Source: Rhizobium sp. Root1212 (GTDB lineage Bacteria; Pseudomonadota; Alphaproteobacteria; Rhizobiales; Rhizobiaceae). Taken from it: a stretch of 64,000 nucleotides of DNA. A program made the position numbers and the translations under genes. The stretch is from contig NZ_LMDA01000023.1 in NCBI RefSeq assembly GCF_001424985.1, positions 243,495 through 307,494 of the forward strand, given 5' to 3'. Under the pieces are notes generated by a model. It had not been told where the DNA came from. It did no database searches and was given only the letters and a program-made list of their open reading frames with translations. The stretch's first letter is position 1. Every line of letters starts with the position of its first letter. Shown piece by piece: positions 1 through 8,883 of the stretch.

Positions 1-27
1 CGATTCGACGCGGGCTGGAAGGGCGAC

Positions 28-300
28 ATGACGGCAGCAAAGACAGTCAGGGCAGCGATCGAGGAATTGCGTGGCGCCGTGGCCGGTCTGGACAGCGCCA
101 TCGAGCGACGTTTCGATCGCGAGCTGGAGCATAGCGAGATCGAAGGCGAGGTTCGCCGCGTCAACACGGATCGCTCGCGCCTCGCGCAGGAGCTCGACCA
201 GTCGCAATTCCGCGCCAACCGGCTGGAGGAGGTCAACCGCGAGGTCTCCCGACGCCTCGTCACGGCCATGGAAACCATCCGGGCGGTGCTCGACAGGTAA
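28..300 (+). CDS. DUF4164-type small coiled-coil protein
   Basis: A 90-residue protein that is almost entirely charged helix with heptad-like spacing (many E, R and L, no prolines), as in the rhizobial DUF4164 family. It has no signal peptide or membrane segment and is probably cytosolic. A ribosome site (AAGGGCG) lies just before the ATG. It ends 25 bp upstream of zapA and is probably co-transcribed with it, which suggests a role near the division machinery, but its function is unknown. Confidence 0.8.
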   Translation: MTAAKTVRAAIEELRGAVAGLDSAIERRFDRELEHSEIEGEVRRVNTDRSRLAQELDQSQFRANRLEEVNREVSRRLVTAMETIRAVLDR

Positions 301-324
301 ACGGCCAGAAGGGTTAGGAAACGC

Positions 325-702
325 ATGGCGCAGGTGACGGTAACGATCGATGGCAAGGCCTACCGCATGGCCTGCGAAGAGGGCCAGGAAGGCCATCTGG
401 AAGAGCTTGCCACGCGCTTCGACCAGTATGTCGGCCACCTCAAGAGCCAGTTCGGCGAGATCGGCGATCTTCGTCTCACCGTCATGGCCGGCATTATGGT
501 GATGGACGAACTCAGCGAACTCAACCGCCGCCTGAAGTCGTTGGAAGCCGAGGTCGATACCCTCAAGCGCACCCGCGACAGCGCGCAGTCCGATAATGCC
601 AAGGCCGAGGAGGTGCTGGCGACGGCGCTTTCGGAAGTGACCGCGCAAATCCAGAGCATCGTCGCCAAGGTCAACGCGCCGCCGGCCAAGCCGGCAGCTT
701 AA
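325..702 (+). CDS. zapA: Cell division protein ZapA
   Basis: A 125-residue ZapA homologue. The N-terminal half (about residues 1-50) begins with a short beta-rich segment, VTVTIDGKAYRMAC, typical of the ZapA globular head. The rest is a long helix expected to form the dimeric coiled coil, ending in an Ala/Pro-rich tail. ZapA crosslinks FtsZ filaments at the division ring. It sits downstream of a DUF4164 gene and directly upstream of 6S RNA, the arrangement found in many proteobacteria. Confidence 0.92.
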   Translation: MAQVTVTIDGKAYRMACEEGQEGHLEELATRFDQYVGHLKSQFGEIGDLRLTVMAGIMVMDELSELNRRLKSLEAEVDTLKRTRDSAQSDNAKAEEVLATALSEVTAQIQSIVAKVNAPPAKPAA

Positions 703-775
703 ATCGCCTTTCGCAATAATCGACCGCTAAGTTTACGCGGGACACTGGCGCGGAGGCCGAAAGCTCTCTATATTC

Positions 776-925
776 TCCCTGCGGTCTGCGCTTCCCGACA
801 GGAACCACAATCCCTGGGGCCATACTCGATCCAAAGGGAGCTGTCCCTGACCAGGCCCGTGGGCTTGGACATATGGCGCCCACCTACGTTTGTAGGCACC
901 CAGGATCGTAAATCTCCATCGGTCG
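776..925 (+). ncRNA. ssrS: 6S RNA (ssrS)
   Basis: The stretch just after zapA has the hallmarks of alphaproteobacterial 6S RNA: a long imperfect hairpin whose arms include CCCTGCGGT near the start and CACCCAGGAT near the end, with a large central asymmetric bulge (GGGCCATACTCGATCC region) that mimics an open promoter. A TATATT element near 769-774 could be the -10 box. 6S RNA binds the sigma70 RNA polymerase holoenzyme. The ends are approximate. No protein gene is credible here. Confidence 0.85.
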
Positions 926-949
926 TGTGGATCGCACTTTCTTCTCTCC

Positions 950-1822
950 CTAAAGTCGGGTCGTTCCGCGAAATGCCTCGCGAATGGCATTTGCCATACT
1001 ATCGACGATCACGTCTGGCTGGCGCGACCGTGTGCGCAAAACCACGCTCGAAAAATCGATCACATCATAGCCATCCGCAACTGTCAGTTCCCGGCAACCT
1101 TCCGGGATATTGCTGCGGGACATCGGTGAGACGGCAAGGCCCGAGGTGACCGCCGCGATCAGGCCGCGGCCGGTGCGGCTGACATAGGCGATCCTGCTCT
1201 CGATGCCCGATCTCTTCAGGTTCACTGCGGCGAGGTCGTCGCACCAGCCGCCTTTTGCATGGGTGTAGGTGGCAACCGGCAGCGGACGCCGCAGATGGGT
1301 TTCATGCTGGATCGACGTCATCCAGACCGTGGGATCGACCCGTAGAACCTCGTGTCGTGTCTGTTTTTCCGGTTCGAAGACCACGGCGATGTCCAGCGCG
1401 CCCTCCTGGAGGGCGGCGAGCGTCGACATGCTCGATCCCTCGCGCACCGTGACCTCGACGCCGGGATGGATCGCGGCGAAGGCGCCGAGCGCGCGGGGCA
1501 GTTCCGAGCTGACATATTCCTCGGGAATGCCGATCCGTACGGCGCCGTCGAGCAGAGGGGCGCGGAGCGTCGCTGCGGTGTCGTCGAGGAGCGCGATGAT
1601 CCGCCGGGCATTGTCGAGCAGGCGGGCACCCTGTTTCGTGATGCTGACGCCGCGCGCGCCGCGCTCGAACAGCGGTTCGCCGAGGATATCCTCCAGCTTC
1701 CTGATCTGCATGCTGACGGCCGATTGCGTGCGGCCGACCCTATCGGCAGCTTTCGTGAAATTTCCGACGTCGGCAACGGCGACGAAGGTGCGTAGCAGAT
1801 CGCTTTCGAGGGGTGGCAGCAT
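950..1822 (-). CDS. LysR-family transcriptional regulator
   Basis: A 290-residue LysR-type regulator. The N-terminal winged helix-turn-helix (about residues 5-65) contains the family pattern FTKAADRVGRTQSAVSMQI, followed by the linker helix. The periplasmic-binding-like effector domain begins near residue 90 (GAVRIGIPEEY). The ligand is unknown. It is transcribed away from a small DUF1127-like gene that starts 99 bp upstream, so that gene is the natural candidate target. It lies between 6S RNA and the folate gene, which are usually closer together. Confidence 0.93.
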   Translation of the reverse strand: MLPPLESDLLRTFVAVADVGNFTKAADRVGRTQSAVSMQIRKLEDILGEPLFERGARGVSITKQGARLLDNARRIIALLDDTAATLRAPLLDGAVRIGIPEEYVSSELPRALGAFAAIHPGVEVTVREGSSMSTLAALQEGALDIAVVFEPEKQTRHEVLRVDPTVWMTSIQHETHLRRPLPVATYTHAKGGWCDDLAAVNLKRSGIESRIAYVSRTGRGLIAAVTSGLAVSPMSRSNIPEGCRELTVADGYDVIDFSSVVLRTRSRQPDVIVDSMANAIREAFRGTTRL

Positions 1823-1921
1823 CGGTCAAGCCATTCGATAATCGAATGACTGCCATTTTTGCAATTCGTTGGATTGATGTCAACGCACGGCCGATACTGC
1901 CCGCGATCGGGGGAAAGCGGC

Positions 1922-2128
1922 ATGGGCTATGTCATCGGAAAAGGTTCTCTTCTTCTTTCCGCGATCCGCCGCCGCCTTTCCGGTTGGCGGATGGAAAGAA
2001 TACGGAAACGGGCGTTGCAGACGATCCAGCGCCGGGAGGGAACCCATCTTCTCGATGATGCCGGGATGGAACGCCTGGATACGCAGGCCGGAGACGAAGA
2101 CCAGCGGTCCCGGCCGTGGATGTTATGA
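1922..2128 (+). CDS. Small basic DUF1127-like protein
   Basis: A 68-residue reading frame that starts with ATG after a strong purine-rich ribosome site (GGGGGAAAG). The central part (LLSAIRRRLSGWRMERIRKR) is an Arg-rich amphipathic helix followed by a short acidic segment with LLDDAGM, reminiscent of the DUF1127 pattern in which an Arg-rich helix precedes an L-x-D-x-G motif. Small Arg-rich proteins of this kind are often divergent from a LysR gene in rhizobia. The match is by eye and weak, so the family call is tentative. Confidence 0.5.
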   Translation: MGYVIGKGSLLLSAIRRRLSGWRMERIRKRALQTIQRREGTHLLDDAGMERLDTQAGDEDQRSRPWML

Positions 2129-2335
2129 AATCAAATCCATGCGGGCGGCGCGAAAAATCGCTTCGGCGAGATTGGCGGCCTGCAGCTTGCGCATGGCGGA
2201 ATGAAAGGCTTCGTCGACCCGTTCGTGCGTGATGTCGGTCTCGCGGGTAATGTCCTCGCGGGTCCGGCCACTGGCCGCCAGGGTGAGGCAGCGCAATTCG
2301 AGCGCATCGAGATCAAGGTGCAGTGTGTCCTTCAT
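2123..2335 (-). CDS. Small GerE/LuxR-like helix-turn-helix protein
   Basis: A 70-residue protein consisting only of a region like the C-terminal LuxR/GerE DNA-binding fold: LDALELRCLTLAASGRTRED followed by a second helix, then LQAANLAEAIFRAARM, which matches the usual K-L-x-(A/V)-x-N-R-x-x-A-(I/V) end of that domain. I chose the ATG at 2335 because the homology begins there. The reading frame stays open further upstream, but that extension looks non-coding. The 3' end overlaps the end of the convergent small gene by 6 bp. Function unknown. Confidence 0.7.
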   Translation of the reverse strand: MKDTLHLDLDALELRCLTLAASGRTREDITRETDITHERVDEAFHSAMRKLQAANLAEAIFRAARMDLIS

Positions 2336-2559
2336 GGACCTGTCATTCCTGTTCGTGACGGCTCTCCGCTGGTATCGCGGCCACCGAACCGTCTTGCTTC
2401 TTCCGGGTTCTTCTTGCCCGCCGGTGTGCCGTTTTGACAGCAGAACCGCCGCGCATGATGAACAGACCGCTAATTCCGTTTCATTTCGATCAAGCCGTTG
2501 CGCGAACTTGAAAAGTTTCGCAGGTTGCGCGGAATGATGACAGGCAGAGGTCTTTTTCC

Positions 2560-3150
2560 GTGACACCCAAGGAACTGAAAGGCAATTTGCGCAAGGAACG
2601 CCTTGCGCTTCGCGACGCGCTCAAGCCCGAGCAGCGCGCCAAGGCGAGCCTTGCCATTTTGGAACATGCAGGCGAGGCGATCTCCCTCTTTCCGAAAGCG
2701 ATCGTTTCCGGCTTCTGGCCCATCCGTTCGGAAATCGACGTACGGCCGCTGATGTCGCGGCTACAGGCGCGGGGCGCCCGGCTCTGCCTGCCGGCCATCG
2801 TCGACAGGCACACGATCGTCTTTCGTGAGTACTCGCCGTCTGCCGATATGATCGAAACAGGTTTCGGTACCTCCGCTCCAGGGCCGGACGCCGCCGAACT
2901 CGATCCCGACATCATGCTCGTGCCGCTTTCCGCTTTCGACCGGGCGGGCCATCGTATCGGCTACGGCGCCGGCTATTACGACCGCGCCATCGACCGTCTC
3001 AGGGCGAAGGGCAGGGCGCCGAAGCTGATCGGCATTGCATTCGACTGCCAGGAAGTGGCATCAGTGCCCGCCGAACCGCATGACGTGGCGCTCGACGCCA
3101 TGCTCACGGAAAGCGGCTTTAAGGTTTTTGAATCGGGGATCATGGCATGA
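2560..3150 (+). CDS. 5-formyltetrahydrofolate cyclo-ligase
   Basis: A 196-residue enzyme of the 5-FCL family (YgfA/Fau), which converts 5-formyl-THF to 5,10-methenyl-THF using ATP. It shows the N-terminal basic segment KGNLRKERLALRD, a mid-protein phosphate/substrate segment (SGFWPIRSEIDVRPLM), and the diagnostic C-terminal motif GYGAGYYDR near residues 138-146. The start is GTG, preceded by a weak GCAGAGG site. The stop overlaps the start of the next gene (ATGA), so the two are translationally coupled. Confidence 0.92.
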   Translation: MTPKELKGNLRKERLALRDALKPEQRAKASLAILEHAGEAISLFPKAIVSGFWPIRSEIDVRPLMSRLQARGARLCLPAIVDRHTIVFREYSPSADMIETGFGTSAPGPDAAELDPDIMLVPLSAFDRAGHRIGYGAGYYDRAIDRLRAKGRAPKLIGIAFDCQEVASVPAEPHDVALDAMLTESGFKVFESGIMA

Positions 3151-3971
3151 GACTGCTGTTTCTGGGCGATATGGTGGGCAAGACGGGCCGCACGGCGGTT
3201 TGGGACAGGCTCCCCGGCCTCGTCAGCGACCTGAAGCTCGATTTCGTGATCGTCAACGGCGAGAATGCCGCCGGCGGCTTCGGCATCACCGAGGAGATCT
3301 TCCTCGAAACGATCAATGCCGGCGCCGACGTGGTGACCACAGGAAACCATGTCTGGGACCAGAAGGAAGCCGTCGTCTTCTGCGAGCGGCACGATCAGTT
3401 CCTGCGCCCGGCCAACTATCCGGCGGGAACGCCGGGCCGCGGCTCCAATCTCTATTTCGCCCGCAACGGCGCCCGCGTTCTGGTCGCCAACATCATGGGC
3501 CGCGTCTTCATGCATCCCGAACTCGACGATCCCTTCAAGTCGGCCGAGGCGATCCTCGCCGCCTGCCCGCTGAAAGAGCAGGCGGATGCGATCGTTTTCG
3601 ATTTCCACGCGGAGGCGACGAGCGAGAAGCAGTGCTTCGGCCATTTCGTCGACGGTCGCGCCAGCCTCGTCGTCGGCACCCATACCCATGTGCCGACCGC
3701 CGACCACCAGATCCTCAACGGCGGCACCGCCTATATGAGCGACGCCGGCATGTGCGGCGATTACGACAGCTCGCTTGGGATGGAAAAGGAAGAGCCGCTC
3801 AACCGCTTCATTTCCAAAATGCCGAAAGGTCGCTTCGAGGCCGCCTCCGGCCCGGCGACCATCTGCGGCGTCGGCGTCGAGATTTCCGACCGCACCGGCC
3901 TTGCCGAAGCGGTCGCGCCCCTGCGCATCGGTCCGCGGCTTGCGGAAACCATTCCGGCGTTCTGGGCTTAG
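3147..3971 (+). CDS. YmdB/TIGR00282-family metallophosphoesterase
   Basis: A 274-residue metallophosphoesterase of the YmdB type; characterised members hydrolyse 2',3'-cyclic nucleotides. Metal-ligand motifs are visible in order: LFLGDMVG (Asp8), IVNGENAAGG, TGNHVWDQ, DFHAEATSEK and GTHTHVPTAD. It has full family length and no signal peptide. Its ATG overlaps the stop of the cyclo-ligase gene by 4 bp, a pairing conserved in many alphaproteobacteria. Confidence 0.92.
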   Translation: MRLLFLGDMVGKTGRTAVWDRLPGLVSDLKLDFVIVNGENAAGGFGITEEIFLETINAGADVVTTGNHVWDQKEAVVFCERHDQFLRPANYPAGTPGRGSNLYFARNGARVLVANIMGRVFMHPELDDPFKSAEAILAACPLKEQADAIVFDFHAEATSEKQCFGHFVDGRASLVVGTHTHVPTADHQILNGGTAYMSDAGMCGDYDSSLGMEKEEPLNRFISKMPKGRFEAASGPATICGVGVEISDRTGLAEAVAPLRIGPRLAETIPAFWA

Positions 3972-4096
3972 GGTTACTACCAGCGGCCGGGTGCCCGATG
4001 ACGCGATTGTGAGGGATCGGCGCCTGATCGCACTTTACCTCGTTTGCGGCTCGCCTATCCTTTCGCGCTTGCAAACTCCCGCAAGCGAGGTGCGTG

Positions 4097-4930
4097 ATGC
4101 TGCGTTCCGCGATATACACATGTGCCGTCGTTGCTTTCCTGCATAGCCTTTGGCCGACGCCAGCGTCCGCCCAGACGAGGGTGTCGGGGCCGGCAAGCCA
4201 GTGCCAGGCGATCGCCGAGGCGCTGCCGTCGGCCACCTTCGCCAGCTTCACGCCCGCCGCAATCCCGGTTCAATCGGCCGGCGAGGAAGTGACCATAACC
4301 TATATCGGCCATTCGACGTTTTTCATCGAAACGCCGGGCGGCGTCTCCATCGCGACTGATTACAACGGCTGGTACAAGCCACCTCGCATGCCAACGGTTG
4401 TCACGATGAACAAGGCGCACCCCAGCCACTACACGCTGACACCCGATCCGGCCATCGAACACGTGCTGCACGGATGGAGCGATGACGGCAAACCGGCCGA
4501 ACATCACGTCCTTGTCGGCGACACCTATATCCGCAACGTCACCACCGATATCCGTGCCGGCTATGGTGCGATGGAACCGGATGGCAATTCCATCTTCATC
4601 TTCGAGGTGGCCAGCCTTTGTATCGGCCATCTCGGCCACCTGCATCACGAGCTTGATGACAGCCATTATGCCCAGATCGGCCGGCTCGATGTCGTCATGG
4701 TGCCGGTCGACGGCGGTTTGACGATGGGCGCGCAAAGCATGAGCCGGGTCGTCACCCGCCTGCGCTCGGCGCTGATCCTGCCGATGCACCGGCGCGGACC
4801 GCCGATCGACGATTTTCTGTCCATGTTCGACGAGACATTCGATCGCGCTTTCGCCGATAGCAACAGTGTCGTCGTCTCGCTGCGCTCCTTGCCAGGCAAA
4901 CCTTTGATTTATATTCTCAAGGGCGTCTGA
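4097..4930 (+). CDS. Exported metallo-beta-lactamase-fold hydrolase
   Basis: A 277-residue protein with an N-terminal signal peptide (AVVAFLHSLWPTPASAQ, cleavage near residue 26). The mature part resembles the UlaG-like branch of the MBL fold: VTITYIGHSTFFIETPGGV, then a histidine pair in the metal region (AHPSHYTL), IGHLGHLHHEL and a late DVVMVPVDGG strand. The classic HxHxDH is not intact (HPSHY), so metal binding and substrate are uncertain. A GTG three bases earlier is an alternative start. It lies 14 bp upstream of another exported protein. Confidence 0.78.
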   Translation: MLRSAIYTCAVVAFLHSLWPTPASAQTRVSGPASQCQAIAEALPSATFASFTPAAIPVQSAGEEVTITYIGHSTFFIETPGGVSIATDYNGWYKPPRMPTVVTMNKAHPSHYTLTPDPAIEHVLHGWSDDGKPAEHHVLVGDTYIRNVTTDIRAGYGAMEPDGNSIFIFEVASLCIGHLGHLHHELDDSHYAQIGRLDVVMVPVDGGLTMGAQSMSRVVTRLRSALILPMHRRGPPIDDFLSMFDETFDRAFADSNSVVVSLRSLPGKPLIYILKGV

Positions 4931-4944
4931 CAGGAGATTGCCGC

Positions 4945-5424
4945 ATGAGGCTTCGCGTGCTTGCTTTCATTGCCCTCATGGGTTTGCCGTGCGTTGCCTT
5001 GGCCGATGGTGCGCCGCCGCCGCGTATGCCGACCGCCGAGGGCAGCTCTGCAAAGGTTACGCCGCAAACGGCCGAGGTCATAGGGGAGCAGGAGGAATTC
5101 GTTCTGCCCTCCGGCAATATCGGCTGCGTCTACACCCCGGAAGGCGGCACGGATGTCTATGTCCCCGAGGATGGTGGGCCGGAACTGGCTTGCGACCGGG
5201 TCGAGCCGCGCTATGTGCGGGCGGAGTTGTCGCGAAAAGGGCCGGGGCGTCTGTTGAAAAACGTCGGCGATCCCAGCTGCTGTGGCGCAAGCCGGGTGCT
5301 CGATTACGGGCAGCGCTGGTCGGCCGGACCTTTCACCTGCCTTTCGACCCGCAAGGGGCTCGCCTGCGAGCGGGATGACGGCCATTCCTTCTTTCTGAGC
5401 CGCGCGCGCATCGAGGCAAACTAA
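4945..5424 (+). CDS. Exported DUF6636-like protein
   Basis: A 159-residue protein with a signal peptide (LAFIALMGLPCVALADG). The mature region contains EFVLPSGNIGCVY, the pattern of DUF6636-type domains, and six cysteines (LACD, SCCG, FTCLS, LACER among them) that could form disulfides in the periplasm. It follows the MBL-fold gene closely and is probably in the same transcript. Function unknown. Confidence 0.75.
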   Translation: MRLRVLAFIALMGLPCVALADGAPPPRMPTAEGSSAKVTPQTAEVIGEQEEFVLPSGNIGCVYTPEGGTDVYVPEDGGPELACDRVEPRYVRAELSRKGPGRLLKNVGDPSCCGASRVLDYGQRWSAGPFTCLSTRKGLACERDDGHSFFLSRARIEAN

Positions 5425-5510
5425 AAAATCGCCCCCTGCTGGACGAAAAGCGCCGATGAAACTATAAGGCGCCCCAATCCTGACACGACAAGCACTGCAA
5501 AGAGGGCGCC

Positions 5511-6257
5511 ATGGCCGGCCATTCACAATTCAAGAACATCATGCACCGCAAGGGCAAGCAGGACTCCGTCCGCTCCAAGATGTTCTCCAAGCTTGCCCGC
5601 GAAATCACCGTTGCCGCCAAGACGGGTCTGCCGGACCCGACGATGAACGCGCGCCTGCGCCTGGCCGTCCAGAACGCCAAGGCGCAGTCCATGCCGAAGG
5701 ACAATATCGAGCGCGCCATCAAGAAGGCTGCCGGTGCCGACGGCGAGAACTATGACGAAGTCCGTTACGAAGGCTACGGTCCGGGCGGCGTCGCCGTCAT
5801 CGTCGAGGCGCTGACCGACAACCGCAACCGCACCGCCTCCAGCGTCCGCTCGACCTTCACCAAGGCCGGCGGCGCGCTCGGCGAAACCGGCTCGGTGTCC
5901 TTCTCCTTCGATCGTGTCGGCGAAATCGTCTACAAGCTTTCGGCGGGCGATGCCGACAAGGTGATGGAAGCCGCCATCGACGCGGGCGCCGAAGATGTGA
6001 CCACCGATGAGGACGGTCACACGATCATCTGCGGTTTCGAAGATATCGGCGAGGTCTCCAAGGCGCTTGAAGCGACGCTTGGCGAAGCCGAAACCGTCAA
6101 GGCCATTTGGCGCGCCCAGAACACCGTTCCGGTGGACGAGGAAAAGGCGCAGTCGCTGATGAAGCTCATCGACACGCTGGAAGACGATGATGACGTTCAA
6201 AACGTCTACACAAACTTCGAAGTCTCCGACGAAGTGATGGCGAAGCTTTCGGCCTGA
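5511..6257 (+). CDS. yebC: YebC/PmpR-family protein
   Basis: A 248-residue member of the YebC family, starting with the diagnostic [18 protein letters not shown] and carrying [20 protein letters not shown] in the first domain. The three-domain protein has the usual length. Family members act as transcription factors or, as shown for some, help ribosomes through proline-rich stretches. A good ribosome site (GAGGGCGCC) precedes the ATG. It stands alone with its own terminator-like hairpin downstream. Confidence 0.95.
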   Translation: MAGHSQFKNIMHRKGKQDSVRSKMFSKLAREITVAAKTGLPDPTMNARLRLAVQNAKAQSMPKDNIERAIKKAAGADGENYDEVRYEGYGPGGVAVIVEALTDNRNRTASSVRSTFTKAGGALGETGSVSFSFDRVGEIVYKLSAGDADKVMEAAIDAGAEDVTTDEDGHTIICGFEDIGEVSKALEATLGEAETVKAIWRAQNTVPVDEEKAQSLMKLIDTLEDDDDVQNVYTNFEVSDEVMAKLSA

Positions 6258-6272
6258 TTTTTAGAATGCTCT

Positions 6273-6385
6273 CATCTCTCCTCCGTCATGCTCGGCCCTG
6301 AGCCGAGCACCTGCCAGTCTCTCCATTCGTGAGGACAGGATGGAAGATCCTCGGCACGAGGCCGAGGATGACGGAGGGGGTAAGG
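6273..6385. repeat. Dispersed palindromic repeat (rhizobial type)
   Basis: A non-coding inverted repeat: CCTCCGTCATGCTCGGCC on the left and GGCCGAGGATGACGGAGG on the right, with an internal copy of GAGCCGAGCAC and a central spacer. Its structure matches the short dispersed palindromic elements common in Rhizobiaceae intergenic DNA. It belongs to a different sequence family from the copies inside tilS and the methyltransferase gene. Confidence 0.65.
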
Positions 6386-6406
6386 CCAGTATTGATAACA
6401 CCATAG

Positions 6407-6438
6407 GCCCGTCCCGGATGACCGGAGCGGGCTTTTCT
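6407..6438 (+). terminator. Terminator downstream of yebC
   Basis: An imperfect GC-rich hairpin (GCCCGTCCCGG / CCGGAGCGGGC) followed directly by TTTTCTTT. It is positioned to end transcription from yebC before the convergent oxidoreductase gene. Confidence 0.7.
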
Positions 6439-6453
6439 TTGTCTTGCAAAAGC

Positions 6454-7470
6454 TCAGGCTGCGTCCCGCCCATCGGCCGCGGCGAGCCGCTTCTGTGTTT
6501 CGGCGAAAAGCCGGACGGATTTCAGCCGGGCGTCCATGTCGAAGATCGGCATGGACACGATCAGTTCGTCGGCGCCGGTGTTGCGGATGAAGGTCTTCAG
6601 CTTCTTCTCAACTGTCTCCGGCCCGCCGACGATCGCATAGGTCATGGCGTGATCGACGAAGACTTTTTCGGTTTCGTCCCAGAGCCCGTCCATGCTGTCG
6701 ACCGGCGGCGGGAACTGGCCGCGGGCATTGCGGCGTAGCGCCACGAAGGATTGCTGCATGGAAGTGAAGAGATGGTTCGCCTCCGCATCCGTATCCGCCG
6801 CGACCCCCATGATGCCGACCATGGCATGCGGCTGGTCGAGGTATTCGGAAGGCTCGAAGCGCTCGCGGTAGATTTCAAGCGCCGACATCAGCATATCCGG
6901 CGCGAAATGCGAGGCGAAGGCGAAGGGCAGGCCGAGCATGCCGGCGAGATGGGCGCTGAAATGGCTGGAGCCGAGCAACCAGATCGGCACATTGCTGTCG
7001 GCACCGGGAATGGCGATCAGCCCCTGGTTTTCGCCGACCGGCCCGAGCAGGGCCTGCAATTCCACGACATCGTTCGGGAAATTGTTGGCGCTCGCCTCCA
7101 TGTTGCGGCGAAGGGCGGATGCGGTACGCATGTCCGTGCCCGGTGCGCGGCCGAGGCCGAGATCGATGCGGCCGGGATAAAGCGCGGCGAGCGTGCCGAA
7201 TTGTTCGGCGATCACCAGCGGCGAATGGTTCGGCAGCATGATGCCGCCCGAGCCGACGCGGATCGTGCTGGTTGCCGCGGCGACATGGGAAATGACGATC
7301 GAGGTCGCGGCACTGGCGATACCCTTCATGCCATGATGTTCGGCAAGCCAGAAGCGCTTGTACCCTTGCGCTTCCGCCTCCTGCGCCAGCCGGCGAGAAT
7401 TTGCGAGCGCCTGCGAAACGGTCGAGCCTTGCGTGATGGGAGAAAGGTCGAGGATGGAAAAGGGGATCAT
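6454..7470 (-). CDS. LLM-class flavin-dependent oxidoreductase (luciferase-like)
   Basis: A 338-residue protein of the bacterial luciferase-like TIM-barrel superfamily, in the MsnO8/alkanal-monooxygenase-like subgroup. Recognisable segments are the start [50 protein letters not shown] and DLGLGRAPG. The substrate is unknown. I placed the start at 7470 because AAGGG lies eight bases upstream; a second ATG at 7476 adds two residues. Convergent with yebC. Confidence 0.88.
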   Translation of the reverse strand: MIPFSILDLSPITQGSTVSQALANSRRLAQEAEAQGYKRFWLAEHHGMKGIASAATSIVISHVAAATSTIRVGSGGIMLPNHSPLVIAEQFGTLAALYPGRIDLGLGRAPGTDMRTASALRRNMEASANNFPNDVVELQALLGPVGENQGLIAIPGADSNVPIWLLGSSHFSAHLAGMLGLPFAFASHFAPDMLMSALEIYRERFEPSEYLDQPHAMVGIMGVAADTDAEANHLFTSMQQSFVALRRNARGQFPPPVDSMDGLWDETEKVFVDHAMTYAIVGGPETVEKKLKTFIRNTGADELIVSMPIFDMDARLKSVRLFAETQKRLAAADGRDAA

Positions 7471-7640
7471 CGGCATGCCCTTGGAAAATGGATATTTCCC
7501 CTCATGTAAGCACTCGCCTCGTAAATCCAAGGCGCAATACGGCTTGGCGCTCACTTTCGCTGCGGCGAAGCCTGTGGTTTGTTTTTGTTTTGTTCACATT
7601 TTGCTGGCAGCTTGCCGCCGATGACATTAGGGTTTTCGGC

Positions 7641-8153
7641 ATGACGACTACGATTCGCATTATCGGCATCGATCCGGGTTTGCGCCGGACAGGGTGGGGC
7701 ATCGTCGATACGCTCGGCAACTCCCTGCGCTTTGTCGCGTCGGGAACGGTGACCTCGGATGGAGACATGGATCTCGCTTCACGCCTCTGCCAGCTGCATG
7801 ACGGTCTTGCCGAGGTAATCCATAGCTACAAGCCGGATGAAGCGGCGGTCGAGCAAACCTTCGTCAACAAGGATGCGGTGGCGACGCTGAAGCTTGGTCA
7901 GGCGCGCGGCATCGCCATGCTGGTGCCGGCCCGTGCGGGGCTTCGGGTGGCGGAATATGCGCCGAATGCCGTCAAGAAGGCGGTGATCGGCGTCGGTCAC
8001 GGCGAAAAGCAGCAAATCCACATGATGCTGAAGGTGCTGATGCCGAAGGTCGAGTTCAAAGGCAACGATGCGGCCGATGCGCTCGCCATCGCTATCTGCC
8101 ATGCACACAACCGGCAGGGCCTGTCATCGCGGCTTGCGGCTCTGGCCGGATAG
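7641..8153 (+). CDS. ruvC: Holliday junction resolvase RuvC
   Basis: A 170-residue endonuclease that cuts Holliday junctions. The catalytic acidic residues lie in recognisable positions: [13 protein letters not shown] (first Asp), [11 protein letters not shown] (Glu) and the C-terminal [14 protein letters not shown] with its Asp pair. Codons upstream of the ATG at 7641 are open but do not resemble RuvC. It is the first gene of ruvC-ruvA-ruvB. Confidence 0.96.
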   Translation: MTTTIRIIGIDPGLRRTGWGIVDTLGNSLRFVASGTVTSDGDMDLASRLCQLHDGLAEVIHSYKPDEAAVEQTFVNKDAVATLKLGQARGIAMLVPARAGLRVAEYAPNAVKKAVIGVGHGEKQQIHMMLKVLMPKVEFKGNDAADALAIAICHAHNRQGLSSRLAALAG

Positions 8154-8209
8154 GGCAAGATGCCGCCGCGCCTCCCAGCGAACAGTTTATCCATGAAGGA
8201 CGATGCCTG

Positions 8210-8827
8210 ATGATCGGCAAGCTCAAGGGAACGATCGACGAGATCGGCGAGGACCATGTGGTGCTGGATGTGCACGGCGTCGGCTATGTCGCCTTCTGCT
8301 CGGCGCGTACGCTCTCGAAGCTTGGCTCGCCCGGTGAGGCAGCCATCCTGTTCATCGAGACCTATGTGCGCGAGGACCAGTTGCGGCTGTTCGGTTTCAT
8401 GACGGCACTGGAGCGGGAGTGGTTCCGCCTGTTGCAGAGCGTTCAGGGCGTCGGCTCCAAGGTGGCGCTGGCGGTTCTGTCCGTGCTGACGCCGGGCGAG
8501 CTTGCCAATGCGATCGCGCTGCAGGACAAGACCTCGGTTTCCCGCGCGCCGGGTGTTGGCCCGAAGGTCGCGGTGCGCATCGTCACCGAACTGAAGAATA
8601 AGGCACCCGCCTTTGCCGGTGAAGCCGTTTCGAATGTCGGGCTGAAGCAGGAACTGGGCGAGGGCGTCGCGTCGCAGCCGGTCTCGGATGCGGTCTCGGC
8701 GCTCACCAATCTCGGCTATTCCCGCGATCAGGCTGCCAATGCCGTGGCTGCCGCGCTGAAGAACGGCGGCGAGGGGGCGGATAGCGCCAAGCTCATCCGG
8801 TTGGGGTTGAAAGAATTGTCGCGTTAA
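8210..8827 (+). CDS. ruvA: Holliday junction branch migration protein RuvA
   Basis: A 205-residue RuvA. The N-terminal OB-fold starts [20 protein letters not shown]. The central helix-hairpin-helix pair includes [17 protein letters not shown] and [18 protein letters not shown]. The C-terminal three-helix domain that contacts RuvB includes [16 protein letters not shown]. It forms tetramers on four-way junctions and loads RuvB. It follows ruvC by 56 bp. Confidence 0.96.
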   Translation: MIGKLKGTIDEIGEDHVVLDVHGVGYVAFCSARTLSKLGSPGEAAILFIETYVREDQLRLFGFMTALEREWFRLLQSVQGVGSKVALAVLSVLTPGELANAIALQDKTSVSRAPGVGPKVAVRIVTELKNKAPAFAGEAVSNVGLKQELGEGVASQPVSDAVSALTNLGYSRDQAANAVAAALKNGGEGADSAKLIRLGLKELSR

Positions 8828-8883
8828 GTGGGCCGCGAAGGAAGAGCGTTGCATCGCCGGCGCGGGAATGAGATTGAGTTTGC

